This document shows, piece after piece, positions 50,661 through 61,379 of a stretch of 64,000 nt of DNA. A model generated the notes under the pieces. The model did not search any database and was not told the DNA's origin. It saw nothing but the letters and a program-made list of their open reading frames with translations. A program made the translations under genes and the position numbers. Positions within the stretch are counted from its first letter, which is position 1, and each line of letters begins with the position of its first letter. Source of the DNA: Utricularia gibba. Lineage: Eukaryota; Streptophyta; Magnoliopsida; Lamiales; Lentibulariaceae. The stretch spans positions 2,604,001 to 2,668,000 of the forward strand of contig CM007990.1 in NCBI GenBank assembly GCA_002189035.1, read 5' to 3'.

Positions 50661-50747
50661 TGAAACATGTTCCTCAAGTATTGAGAAGATGGTTATCACC
50701 ATTGAAATAGTTGTGACCAAGTTGCGACCATGTTTTGAAGGGGAAGA
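50661..50747 (+). pseudogene. Gypsy RNase H fragment, left of LTR
   Basis: Reads IEKMVITIEIVVTKLRPCFEG, matching the gypsy RNase H segment usually written Y..IEK..LA.V.AARKLRPYF. It is interrupted by the family A LTR at 50748. Confidence 0.7.
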
Positions 50748-51922
50748 TGATAAACGAAAATTCATAATGTCATTGCCAAAATAGAATTTTTGTATCAAAT
50801 AAATTTATAATCCCTAATTCTCATAAAATACAAATTAAACACAAAATGTAAAGTGAAATTCAAAATCAATCACAAGGAGCTGGTGCTTGCAAAGTGTTTT
50901 AGCAAATGGAGAATTGAGAAAAAACATTATTCTTAGTCTAAGTGCAAACTAATAATAGTATGTAAGTTTAGTAAACAATATCATTTCAATGCTGAAAATA
51001 ACAAGTACTAGTTCTAATACTAAGTAACACTAAGATCCCATAAGGGTATGTAGGTAATGTAGTGCAAAGGTTTCTAATTTCATCACAATGTTTCTATACT
51101 CACAACTCCAAATAATTTAAGTCTACCCCAGTCATTTGTCATGTTTTGTGTTAACATAGCCCCTAATTTCATCACCCATCCCACACTTAGGTCTACCCCT
51201 GTGCGAAATATGTAGAACTAGGTCTATCCGGCTCTACTGGTTCTACCTAGGACAAGCACCTACAATTCTCATATTGATTTGTTGCTCTATCTCTAAATCA
51301 AGCATCTGAATTGCAAAGTTATTCATTTTCCTCCTTAGGTTTACCCATGGAATGATAGAAAAAAAAAAGCTAAGAAAGAATGATTAAACATAGCTTGAAT
51401 CAATAGCGTTGAACTAGGTTTCGGTGCTTGTTCTTCACATTTGAAATTTTTCCTTTGGAAAATCGTCTCCTTCTTTCTTGCTTCATGTTCTTCCTCCCTC
51501 TCTTGGGGTCTGGTCTCGTCCTTCCGTCTTCTTCTCTCTTCAAAAATATCTTACTTCTTTTTTTTTCATTTTTCAAGGTCAGGACAATGTTCCTGACATC
51601 CATATTGTTCTTCGCATGAACTTGCAGACTGTAGTTTGCAGAATAGTGCATTTTGTCTTCTCTTTTACGCTACACGAGTCTACTAGGTGGCTGCCTACGT
51701 GAAATGTTTGTCTTTTCCTTGATTACAAAGCCTTGTTGCTGAACTAGACAAAAGTTTAATAACGTGGAATAGGCTAAATGCAAGAATTTTGCCCCTTAAC
51801 ATACAAAATCACACCATGCTCTAAATTCTAATAAAATACTAAAAACTATAAGAAAAATAATTGAAACATGATTAAAAAACATAATTTTCTAATCATAAAA
51901 GAGGAAAATTTGTGCGTTATCA
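50748..51922 (-). repeat. Solo LTR, family A, copy 6 (1175 bp)
   Basis: In minus orientation it starts TGATAACGCACAAATTTTC and ends AATTTTCGTTTATCA. Flanks GAAGA (50743-50747) and GAGGA (51923-51927) look like a target duplication with one mismatch. It includes the long middle section also present in copy 1. The family hairpin is decayed here. It sits in gypsy RNase H sequence. Confidence 0.85.
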
Positions 51923-52130
51923 GAGGAGCATCAAGATATTCACTAATCTATCACTTTAAGCCAAGCTTTTCCAACCTGAAGTTGGATAGAAGAAGATGAA
52001 AGGTGGATAGTACAATTCAATACTTTTGACATAGAGATGATGCCGAGAATATTTATAAAGGCTCAAGTCATTCGAGATTTTGTAGTAGAAGTGGCACCTT
52101 GAGATGTATTCTTAGGTAATTAGATTTGTG
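51923..52130 (+). pseudogene. Gypsy pol fragment, right of LTR
   Basis: Reads FDIEMMPRIFIKAQVIRDFV, then VE, matching L.E.DI.F.PRTAIKAQ.LADF.VE, the lead into the second RNase H of Tat elements. It fades after about 52130. Confidence 0.7.
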
Positions 52131-53869
52131 GTGCCTACATATTGCTGGCTGCACTTCTTAATGGATTTCAATTCAACCACCAACTTCCTTGCCCTCTAGG
52201 CATCAAGGTCTTCTAGGTTCTTGTAAACTCATCGGGTGAACACTTGCGAGTAGAAAACAGGTCCTTGTCATTAGGTGGAAGCCTCTAGGTGTATCTCTTT
52301 GTCTTCTAGATAGTAAAGAGGATCCCATTTCTCTTATAGTTTTCTTAGGGAAAAGGTCTCCTAAAATTTGGGCCTTGTTAGTGAGTGCTAGATCCTTCTT
52401 AAGCTCCTTTTTAGATTAGACTCCTTTCAAATGAGTTGTACGTAATCCCAGATATTCCTTAGTGAGGTTCAAGAATGCTTCCATTATGGCCCTCAACTTC
52501 TAGAAGAAAATGATGGCATTGGCTTCAAGATAAGAGTTACATAAAGCAACTTATGAAGCATGAGTGAGAGGGTTGCATTATTTGAATCGATCCCATTATA
52601 TCTGATGTCCTATAATTTCTCCATCTACTTAAGAAGCAACTATACTTGAGGCCCATACTATGCACTAATAATAAACTTATAGAAATAGAGTTGTCTTTCT
52701 CTTGCTCAAGAGGAATTCTTAGAGGACTAGCCTCATCCCATAGAGGATGTCATCCCATAGAGGATGTCAAATATTATGGGTTTTACGGATTTTTAGTTGT
52801 TTTTACTAGAATTCATATAACATCAACATTATTTTAGGCTAGATTTGGAAAGCAAATTAATAATAAAGAGATGATAACCATGAAAACAAGAAAATTGGAG
52901 GTGCTCACATGCTAGAAGAAAAAGATTCAAAATTAATATGATAAGGTACATGAAGAATCAATGTTCCCAAAAAGTGATAATAATATTGGAGGATTTTTCA
53001 CCTTTCCTTGTATGCTGTCCTTTACTAAATGTCAATCCTTCTTTCTTCTTGGTTCTGATCTTATACCTGCAAAAACTTAAGTGATAAGTTGAGACTTTTG
53101 TTTTTTTTTTTTTTTTGTATCTTTCTATCCATATCTCTGGCACGAGGATATATTCCCCCATTTTACAAAAGAAGGTTGACTCCCGATACACAACAAAAGA
53201 GTAAGGGCAAAGATAGAAAAGGAGCTCGAAGAAATAGTGAGTATCAAGATTCCTTGTCATTCTTCAAAACTCTTATTATCTTGAGCTTTAAAGATTCCTT
53301 AGTCATCTCAATGGGACTCCCTTGAGTAACTCCTTTATTGAGCATCAAGCATTCATGATTTCAAGCCTTTTTTTATATCCCTCAAGCTCTATCGTTCCTT
53401 GGAATTGCGGCATTGTCCTCCTAGGGTTGAAGGGGATAATTTCCTTGTCAATATGCATACCTCGTCATTCTCTCATTACAATTCCAACATGTGGAAGATT
53501 CATGACATGCGTTCATTAATTAGGGATTGCAAGCATGGGATGTTTTTAATAAAGCTTGGATTGAGAGATTCAAAGATATAATCATAATTTCATATGTAGA
53601 ACTACTAAATACTTTTACTTTAAATCCTCATACCAAATGAAAAATAAAAATGAATAATGTTGCATGTCATTATTCAATAAATTTTAAACAAAAAAATGTA
53701 AATTCACTAAAGCATAATATGAGTGTTGATTACAAGGAGATGAAATTAATGAAAGATAAAATTTCTTCCAAATACAATTATCATGATTTGTTAATGGGTT
53801 TTGGAAGGTGTAATAAACAACAAACCAAACTAAAGTAATGGGACTTGAAAAGGGAAATGTTCTTTGGAC
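52131..53869. other. Unassigned region
   Basis: No recognisable protein. There is a perfect 17-bp tandem duplication (CATCCCATAGAGGATGT twice) at about 52735-52768 and a T16 run at about 53101. Probably decayed transposon sequence. Confidence 0.35.
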
Positions 53870-54230
53870 TAGATTCCATTTCATTTCATATGTATCCTTA
53901 CGCTAGCTCTCTTTTTGGTTGTTTTGGGTAGATGGTTGTATGAGCAAGTAACTAATTACACTCCCTTACACTCTCATATAAAGAGGTATGAGAATTATTC
54001 AATATTACTACCCCTTAGAGGATCAAAAAGACGAGAGGAAATAATCTTCTACTATTCTTAAGATTGAATTCTACACCTATGCCCAATGTTGGCAATGACT
54101 GAATTGCCCAAATATGAGTACGTTATATATCCAGTAAGGTAGAGTACTATTACAAGCAAATCACTCTCCCTTCCAAAAGGATAGGAGGTGGCGTTTTTCA
54201 ATTTATACCTTATCAAAATTCATAAGCATT
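53870..54230 (-). repeat. Family C repeat fragment
   Basis: The reverse strand contains GAGAGTGTAAGGGAGTGTAA, then TTACTTGCTC, close to family C copy 1 (GAGTGTAAGGGAGATTACAC...TTACTTGCTC at 7726-7760). Borders uncertain. Confidence 0.5.
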
Positions 54231-55048
54231 GATTAGTTATTCAGGAATTTTGACTAAAAGATGTTGTAAAAAGACTACAACATATGTGAGTAATATATGA
54301 AACCCAAAAGAAGCTTAGAAAGAACATAAGATTAGTTGCTCAAAAATATGAAAAAAGATTCATCCAAATCTAAAACAAAGTGCTCGACCATGAATGAAAT
54401 TAAAAAGTAGAAATCAAAAGTAAGGTTCAAAGTCATGTATTTCACATGTTATAACTCATCATTAAAAATCATGAAATAGCATTTTCAATAAAATCTGTTC
54501 TCCTTTACTATTAAACAATCATGGCACATTTTTAAACATCTATTCACCTACGTTCTTCAACCATATACTATCTTTAAATAGTTTAGAAAAAAGAAAAGCA
54601 AAAAATGGAAATAATAAAAAAAACTATACTCATCTAAGAATCTGTTCCAAGACCTTAATTAAACAATTCTATATAATTTAATATAGAAATTAACATTAAA
54701 AATAAAAATAAAATCCTAATTAACAAATCTGATCTACCTTTAAATCCACAATCCCCTTTTAAATATATTCAACATCTTAAAACTAAATAAACTAAACTCG
54801 AACTACATACAAACTCAAGTATCATATGGACCTACAAAGCATTTTTTGTTATACATTTAACATAAAACTCCCACCATTTCAATTGTTTTAAAATCTTCAA
54901 TCTTGAGATCCATTATCATTTATTAGTATGAAATATTGAGGCGTCCACCAACCAACAGCCTCAACTTCTACATGTTTTACACGGCATTCCATCAGCCCTC
55001 AAGCCCAAGGATGAAGCACGGACATACCAAGTAACTCCCATCGCACGA
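54231..55048. other. AT-rich 3' flank of the E1-beta gene
   Basis: No coding similarity. It probably includes the 3' untranslated region of the minus-strand gene ending at 55049. Confidence 0.4.
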
Positions 55049-57050
55049 CTAATAGCGTACTGTAGCTTTGATGGCATCCAATACCTGGAAAGGAGGGAGA
55101 ACACATTGCTAATGAAATGGGGCAGACCCAAACACCTCACAGCGCCTACCTTGTTTCTTGTTGGGAGGTACAGTGACTCGAATACCAGAGGAAAAGGAGT
55201 ATCCAGCCCACAAACTCTGCACACCGGAGCCTCCAACTGCAACTCAAAATTCAGACTTTCAATGGCTTTCCGAAACAAAAACCCCAGTGATTAAAATCCA
55301 TACTCTCAAAAAGCAGCGTTCGATGATTGAAGCAGAAATCTCGGCACCAAATCCTCCGGTCACTGGGGCCTCATGACTAATCTGTAGACAACAAGCCAAG
55401 CATGTGACTGGAAAATGGCTCCCAGTTTCAACCAGTGACTGGGAATGGATTCTCACCAGAAGTCTTCCAGTTTTATTTACTGAAGCTTCGACAGTTTCCT
55501 TGTCCCATGGGATTAAAGTTCTCAAGTCTATCAATTCACATGAGATGCCATCCTACACTAATGCAGAAGCTAATCAACAGGAGACAATACTTCTACTATG
55601 AAATCAATAGCAATCAGAACTGGACTCACTTCGTTATTTAAAAAAAAAACCTACCTTTTCTGCTTCAATACAAGCCTGTTCCATGACTGCCAGCTGAGCA
55701 CCCCATCCAACAAGTGTTATGTCATTTCCTTCACGAATCACCTGACAATCAAAAGTTTTTTTTGCTTGCATCTCATCCATATTCAATCTCAGTTTCAAAA
55801 CACAATGGGCATACCTCAGCTTCTGATAAAGGCAGCATGTAATCTTTTTGTGGTATATCTTCCACAGCCAGCCGGTACAACCACTGGTATATTTTGGCAT
55901 CTTGGAAATGTTTAGTCCAACAGAATGAACTTTCCATTCTGCAAATAATAACTTGCCTTTGGCTCAAAAAATAAAGTTGGATTCGGATCTCTGATGCACG
56001 ATAACAGCAATCCTTTAGCTTGTCGTGGACTCCGAGGGATCACCACCTAGGAAAATGATGAAATAACCTTGAAAAAAAATGTAATCAAATTGATATTTAG
56101 CAGAAAAATGACAAGAAAAGGATGGATGAAAATGTGTACCTTGATACCAGGAACATGGCAAAAAAAGGCTTCTGGTGATTGTGAATGGTAGTGACCGCCA
56201 TGTCCAACAGCTCCGTAGGGTGATCTAATAGTTAAGCCTAAAACACGGAGCATGACAACAGGTGGAACTAGGAAGCCAAAAAAACGGCTTTAACTCTGTG
56301 ATTACATTACCTCCACAATTAAACTGATTACCGCTCCTGTATCTAAACTTGGCTGCTTCGTTGACAATCTAGTTATAGAAATTGAAAAATAAGAATTTCG
56401 TAGGAAAAGGCAGCTCAAAAAAGAGAGCAGTGGAAGGTTCTCACTTGGTCAAATGCTGGAAATATATAATCTGCAAATTGAATTTCACAGATAGCTCGAT
56501 TTCCCTGGAGGATGAGAAAAGAAATGCGCATTTCTGCAGTTTGATTAGAATTTCAAGAGGGCACTCAGCAGAAAGTTGGCAACTACCGACCATTGCTGCC
56601 AACCCAATAGCGAACCCAACAATGCCCTGAATGAAAGACAATGAAATGAGATAGCAGAAAGAGGAACTAGTGTTCACACATGCAATACGTATTTCTCAAA
56701 CGTACCTGCTCGCAGAGTGGTGTGTTGAAAACTCTGTGTTTGCCAAAATGGTCTGCCAATCCAGTGGTGCACCGGAAAACTCCACCAAAACCAACATCTT
56801 CCCCAAAGACGTAAGCCCTGGAAAGGAACATAAAAAAACAAAAGATGATTTCTTGTATGCGAAGTAGCGAAATCAGATGAAGGATTGAAGTAATCCCATA
56901 CCGGGGATCCGTCTCCAGGGCAATGTGCAGCGCTTGGTTGATTGCGGAGAAAAGATTGACAGGCTTCTCACACTGGGAGCTTATTCCCCGGGAACAACTG
57001 CGGATTGAAGTCGCGCTCATTCTCGCAAATCTCCTGAATGCAATTGCCAT
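55049..57050 (-). CDS. BCDHB: Branched-chain 2-oxoacid dehydrogenase E1 subunit beta
   Basis: E1-beta of the mitochondrial branched-chain 2-oxoacid dehydrogenase complex. With E1-alpha and thiamine diphosphate it decarboxylates the 2-oxoacids of Leu, Ile and Val. Thirteen exons on the minus strand: 57050-56902, 56817-56706, 56626-56591, 56504-56445, 56368-56311, 56237-56140, 56046-55957, 55883-55815, 55741-55655, 55552-55457, 55381-55304, 55236-55150, 55084-55049. They total 1056 nt, 351 aa, against 352 for Arabidopsis BCDH-beta1. Conserved blocks: [86 protein letters not shown]. The Arg/Ser-rich start ([12 protein letters not shown]...) suits a mitochondrial presequence; an in-frame ATG at 57083 could start it 11 residues earlier. 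The intron at 55956-55884 begins with GC instead of GT. No disabling changes seen. Confidence 0.95.
55884..55956 (-). other. GC-AG intron in the E1-beta gene
   Basis: The donor reads AAG|GCAAGT and the acceptor ATACCAG|TGG. The exon frame GAGCCAAAG then TGGTTGTAC joins in phase to give EPKWLY, as in homologues. GCAAGT after AAG fits the strong-consensus context typical of GC donors. Confidence 0.85.
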
Positions 57051-57226
57051 CGCAACAGGCAACCAGCGAATGTGTCTTGGCACTTGGCAGTGTACTTACG
57101 AAATGAGCGAGCGAGACAGTTATCATTGATCTTATCCCACTAAAATATCTCAAAAAAAAAAAAAATTTATATGTGCTTTTTTGAGTGGATAAGCATCTTC
57201 CCGAGTTTAGTGCAGGGCTCCAGGAG
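57051..57226. promoter_or_regulatory. Shared bidirectional promoter
   Basis: Only 176 bp (143 if the upstream ATG is used) separate the start codons of the minus-strand E1-beta gene and the plus-strand NusB-domain gene. Both 5' UTRs and core promoters must lie here or in coding sequence. It contains an A13 run and TTTATATG at about 57155-57173. Confidence 0.7.
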
Positions 57227-58935
57227 ATGGAGGCTGCCACTTCCTCTGCTTTCCTGTTGTATCCCAACTCTAAGAAGACCCGCTTCTGTTCCCTTTCCAA
57301 TTCTTCTTCCTCCAGGGCCGTAGGCTGTGTTTCCCTTGGCGCTAAATGTCCTCGCCTGGCTGCGTCTCTAGCAACCGTTGACACCTCCATTAACAGCGAT
57401 TCTAAGGATTTGATTCCCAGAGTGGATAAAACTGGCAAGTTCTTCAGGCCCAGAGCTGCTCGGGAGCTTGCACTGTACGCGCTTTCCCGTCTGTTTTACA
57501 ACGACAATGGCGAGGATTAGATTTTTTTTTCCGTTTTTCCTGTCCTCTGAGCTCAAGCGGCCGATAATTGTTTCAGGGTTATTCTGTATGCCGCGTGTTT
57601 AGATGGGTCAGACCCTGTCCGTCTCTTTGAGAAAAGGCTGAATGATACAAGAGGTGATGTTATGCATTCTGCTCGTCTTGTTCTTCTCTCCTCTCATGTA
57701 TGAGAGCCCTTTCAGTTTTAGCTCTGTTGCGATGCTTTGCCTGTCTTCAATTATCTCTTTCAGATGAACAAGGAAAATGCCATTCTTCTCATTTTCTGTT
57801 TCTCCAGAGTCGGAGTATGAATTGGATAAAGCATCTATGATGTCATATGATTACATGAGCTTTGGAGGCCCCCTGTAACTTTAACATCCTCTGCTGAAGC
57901 TGATGAAATTTTCCAAAATGATCGAAGGGAGTCTGAAATTGGTAACTTCTTTCATTTTTCATAGTGTATGATAGACGTGCTGGTGAATTATTACTGGTAG
58001 ACAACTCCATAGTATCTTTGTTGCAGAAGCAGAAATTCTTTCAGCTCCTCCAAAGTTGGTGTACAGCAAGATGGTTTTGCGGTAAGGGCTTGTGATGGAG
58101 CCATGTATATGTGTTTGGTAATGCATTATATTTATTCGATCTCTCCCACGGTTGAAATCTCTTCATATTTCAATCATCCTCTGTTGCAGGTTTACGCGTA
58201 AGCTTTTGGTCGCAGTTTCTGAGAACTGGAATAATAATGTGCAAGCCCTCGAAAAAGTTGTACCTCCTAATTGGATGGTTAGTTTCCATTTCAAATTCTC
58301 ATTACTAATGATCTGATTATTTGCTCAGTGTAGATGAATGCGTTAATCAATCTGTGTTTGAGGTTCCCATCTTTGTAATATAATGTGTTATTAACCATCC
58401 CTAACTTACAAAATTCTGAAAGGGGAATACATGGTGCTGGTGCACTGAGCTCGACATATGTATGTTGTAGTAGGTGCAGTTTTCAAACACATGAGGGAGA
58501 TGTGGTCATGTTAGTTGGAGTGAAAACCTAGTGATGGAACTAATTGTACAGGGATCTTGAAGTTGTTTTAGATTGGATTTTGGGTAATGCGAGACAGGGT
58601 TGTTGTATGATCATTTTAGTTGATGTGGAGTGTTTAAATAATAATGCAGAAGGAACCAGGTGGTAGAATCCTTGAGTTTTCGGTTCTTCATCTGGCAATG
58701 TCAGAGATAACCGTCCTGGGGACAAGGCAACAAATAGTTATCAACGAGGTTGGTGAAGTTCCAGTTTGCATCATTATGTAGATCCGTTCAATGATTTGAA
58801 ACCGTGAACATGCTGCACCTCACCATGCAGGCCGTGGACCTTGCAAAGCGCTTTTGCGATGGGGCAGCACCTCGCATAGTAAATGGCTGCCTGAGAAATT
58901 TTGTCTTACAACTCAACAACCAAAAAGATGAGTGA
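57227..58935 (+). CDS. NusB-domain protein, plastid type, with one frameshift
   Basis: Homologue of the plant NusB antitermination-domain protein (Arabidopsis At4g26370 type, recalled not searched). NusB in bacteria binds boxA RNA with S10; the plastid role is not established here. Seven exons: 57227-57474, 57577-57653, 57808-57941, 58027-58081, 58190-58277, 58650-58748, 58831-58935. The N-terminus is Ser/Ala/Arg-rich, fitting a transit peptide. Core blocks: RPRAARELAL, VILYAACLDGSDPVRLFEKR, YDYMSFGGP, SKMVLRFTRKLLVAV, EFSVLHLAMSEITVLGTRQQ, IVINEAVDLAKRFCDGAAPR. Exon 3 is 134 nt where phase requires 135. In the run of five C at 57869-57873 the frame shifts and meets TAA at 57876-57878 after 131 codons. 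One extra base would give 268 aa. It is head to head with the E1-beta gene and convergent with PTC52. An in-frame ATG at 57185 could extend the start by 14 codons. Confidence 0.85.
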
Positions 58936-59102
58936 AGCAACAGTTGGTTCTTGGCTTGCATGATTTGTGTACCCTTCCCTTGCTTTAAAACTGTCATGAT
59001 TTATTCATTTTGGATCATGCTTCATCTTATGTGACTTGAAAGCACCACTGTTCCACAAAAATATGTATGGATCGCAGGTGTTTCTCAATACGGGAATGAG
59101 AT

Positions 59103-61276
59103 TCATAGATTCCACATATTGTTGAAACCCTCAGGGAAAGCATGATCATAGTCATGGTAATGGAAAGTTCGGTAGATGAAGTTGGAGAGCCATTTGGAGG
59201 CTGTGAAACACAGCAAAGCCGCACCGATGATGCCATACCGAACACCAGCAGACATGACTCCAGCACCACTCTGTTTTGCAGCTGCAACAATTCCAACCAA
59301 ACCAAGGGATGCTATCTGCAACAAGATTTTTGCTGCTTGCAGCACCTTGTACGCAGTGCTGCAGCTGCTACAGCTCACCGTGTGTGACCGATACCTGAAT
59401 CACATTAACATACTCAGTCAATTCATATTGTTGCTCACTCAGCAAACAATTCGAACACATGCAATCCCTGCACAATGTTTTCAGTTGTTTTACCTATCGA
59501 AGAGCTGCTCCCGGGGAGGAATAGGAGCTTGTGGTGAGAGTTGAGTGAACTTGGTTCTCCAGTCAACTTGAGTGCCACCGTACTTGTTTAGCCATCTCCG
59601 GAAACCTACAACCAGTGCATCTGCCTTTGTGGGAACATAGCAAGACTTGTGCCAATTCAAAGCACCAACTTCGATCAACTTTTTCTCCTGTGGCATTGTG
59701 AGGAAGAGCGGTTGATTGAATGCCAAAGTGCAGAGAGCAAATAGGTACGAAACTGTTCAGCTACCTCCACATGAAGAAGATAGAGATCTGAGTCCAAAAT
59801 TAGGTTCTGTCCGATATGAAATATCCAACGTGGGAAAATTCGATCTATCCAGACAGCAAAATTTCTTGGAGATGCAAATATCAATCTGCTATTTCCAGGA
59901 CTGACTGGAACACAGTAGAAGATAAGAAGTGCCTTTTTATTGGGAGGAAAAGGAAGGGTTGCTGATTCCTGCATCAGTAGCATAATTTAAATCACGTGAA
60001 ATTGCTGTGAGCACAAACATGGAATAGAATATGTAACCTCCTTAGATTTAGCGTTCGTTTGAGTGCTCCCGGGACTAAAATAGCCATAGTAAAGACACGG
60101 TGGAACGAAGAAGTTTTCCCCAAACACTTGTTTTGCAGTGAAACCATTTATACTCAGTTGCTGCACATTGATTTCCAGAGGTCTCCCTCCTTCCCTGTCG
60201 GCTTTCACAGTGCAGAACAATTACCATCCGTCAGCCATTACAGAGTGATACTGAGATTGGATCCTAAACAGGAGGAGTTGGAGGGATACTTATCTTTCTG
60301 GAGTTTTTGCCATCCTCATTATTCCATAATGAGCATATGGTACATGGGCAGGGTCCATTAGATTTTCGATCAGAACTTCGTAGCTGAAAAGGTGAGTTTT
60401 CTCATTGAACACAGAACTACACAAGTGCCTTTTTCTGCAAGAATTCAGGGAAACTTGGCAACTCGCAATATCTGCCTACCCGTAAGGTATGTCTCTGCAG
60501 ATCATCTGATTTGTAAATGACGGATCATCAAGTTCTGGAATATAATGAGGCTTCTGTTCTGAATAAATGTCCTTGTAAACAGGATCAGAGTTCGGCCAGA
60601 ACCAAAGAATGCCATTTTGGACGCAACTGGGATATACAGCGACACACGCTCTCTTGGAAGTATGGATCTGCAGAATGAAACGAAATTTTCTATGAAGAGA
60701 GTGTTTGGTTGATTCCAGTCAAACATCACGTGAGTGAGTGAAATGTATTGTATGTACGGGAGGGCCGTCTCTTGGAGCTTGAGGAATGAATTTGCAGTCA
60801 CCGGCGGCGCCGAAGCACCACCCATGATAGACACATTGGAGCCTCCCCCACTTATCAATCCTCCCTTCTGATAAGGGGGCCAGTCTGTGGGGACAAGCAT
60901 CATCAAACACCTTCCAGGAATTCTCATTCCTATCCCACCAAATCACGATGTCGATCCCCATCACCTTCCTGCCATGCGGCCTTCTTTTGTCGAGATCGCA
61001 AACTGGAAGAACAGGATACCAATGGGCATACCAGTCAAACAGATGGGACCCTTCCTCTCCAGTTTCTGATGATTCGAGGGGTGGGATCGGAGAAACTGCG
61101 GTGAAGACTGATTTGTTGGCCCTAGCCAGTGGGATATGTGTCTGTGTTACTGGATGAATCGGGGAACCCTCCTTGAGCTTCCGGAATATGGTGAGGGTGT
61201 TGGGGTACTTCCTGTTCGAGATGGGGGGGCGGTGAATAGAAGGAAAGGCTGAAGCTTTCAGCCGCAGAGGCTCCAT
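59103..61276 (-). CDS. PTC52: PTC52-like Rieske iron oxygenase of the PAO family
   Basis: Plastid Rieske-type non-haem oxygenase related to pheophorbide a oxygenase, closest to protochlorophyllide-dependent translocon component 52 (ACD1-like), an inner-envelope protein. Seven exons on the minus strand: 61276-60758, 60667-60480, 60383-60294, 60209-60038, 59968-59765, 59687-59494, 59394-59103. They give 552 aa (Arabidopsis about 559). A transit-peptide-like start precedes the Rieske centre: C128-x-H130 in CPHRLAP and C148-x2-H151 in CVYHGW. The mononuclear iron motif is [12 protein letters not shown], with H249 and H254. The family CxxC is CSSC at 464-467. Two hydrophobic helices follow ([17 protein letters not shown] and [16 protein letters not shown]), then [10 protein letters not shown]. 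The exon 3 to exon 4 junction requires an intron with AT-AC borders (60293-60210); all other introns are GT-AG. A TATATAT box lies about 97 bp upstream. Confidence 0.92.
60210..60293 (-). other. Candidate AT-AC intron of PTC52 (84 nt)
   Basis: The exon frame reads ...KTPE then AG|ATAAGTATCC at the donor side and TTCTGCAC|TGTGAAAGCC at the acceptor. Joining AG with T gives ...[13 protein letters not shown], in phase with homologues that read (V)KADREGG. The donor has the U2-type AAGT at +3 to +6 but A at +1. A CTGAC branch-point-like word lies inside. No GT-AG pair restores the frame. Confidence 0.65.
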
Positions 61277-61372
61277 GCGATATGATTCGCTTTGACAGAA
61301 GGGAATGGAGAAAATTCCCTCCTGCTTTGCTTCCCAGAGGAGGGAGTGGATAAGGTTAGTTGGTTGGGTTGG

Positions 61373-61379
61373 TATATAT
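61373..61379 (-). promoter_or_regulatory. Putative TATA box of PTC52
   Basis: GATATATACC on the minus strand, about 97 bp before the start codon at 61276. The position is compatible with a TATA box and a short 5' UTR. Confidence 0.45.

Noticed and set aside
57185-57226. Upstream in-frame ATG as the start of the NusB-domain gene.
   Set aside because: The 14 added residues do not look like a transit-peptide start, and the ATG at 57227 begins a typical one. Kept only as an alternative.
57874-57880. GTAACT after the C run in NusB exon 3 as an alternative donor that avoids the stop.
   Set aside because: Splicing from here to the next acceptor would put exon 4 out of frame, so it does not rescue the protein.
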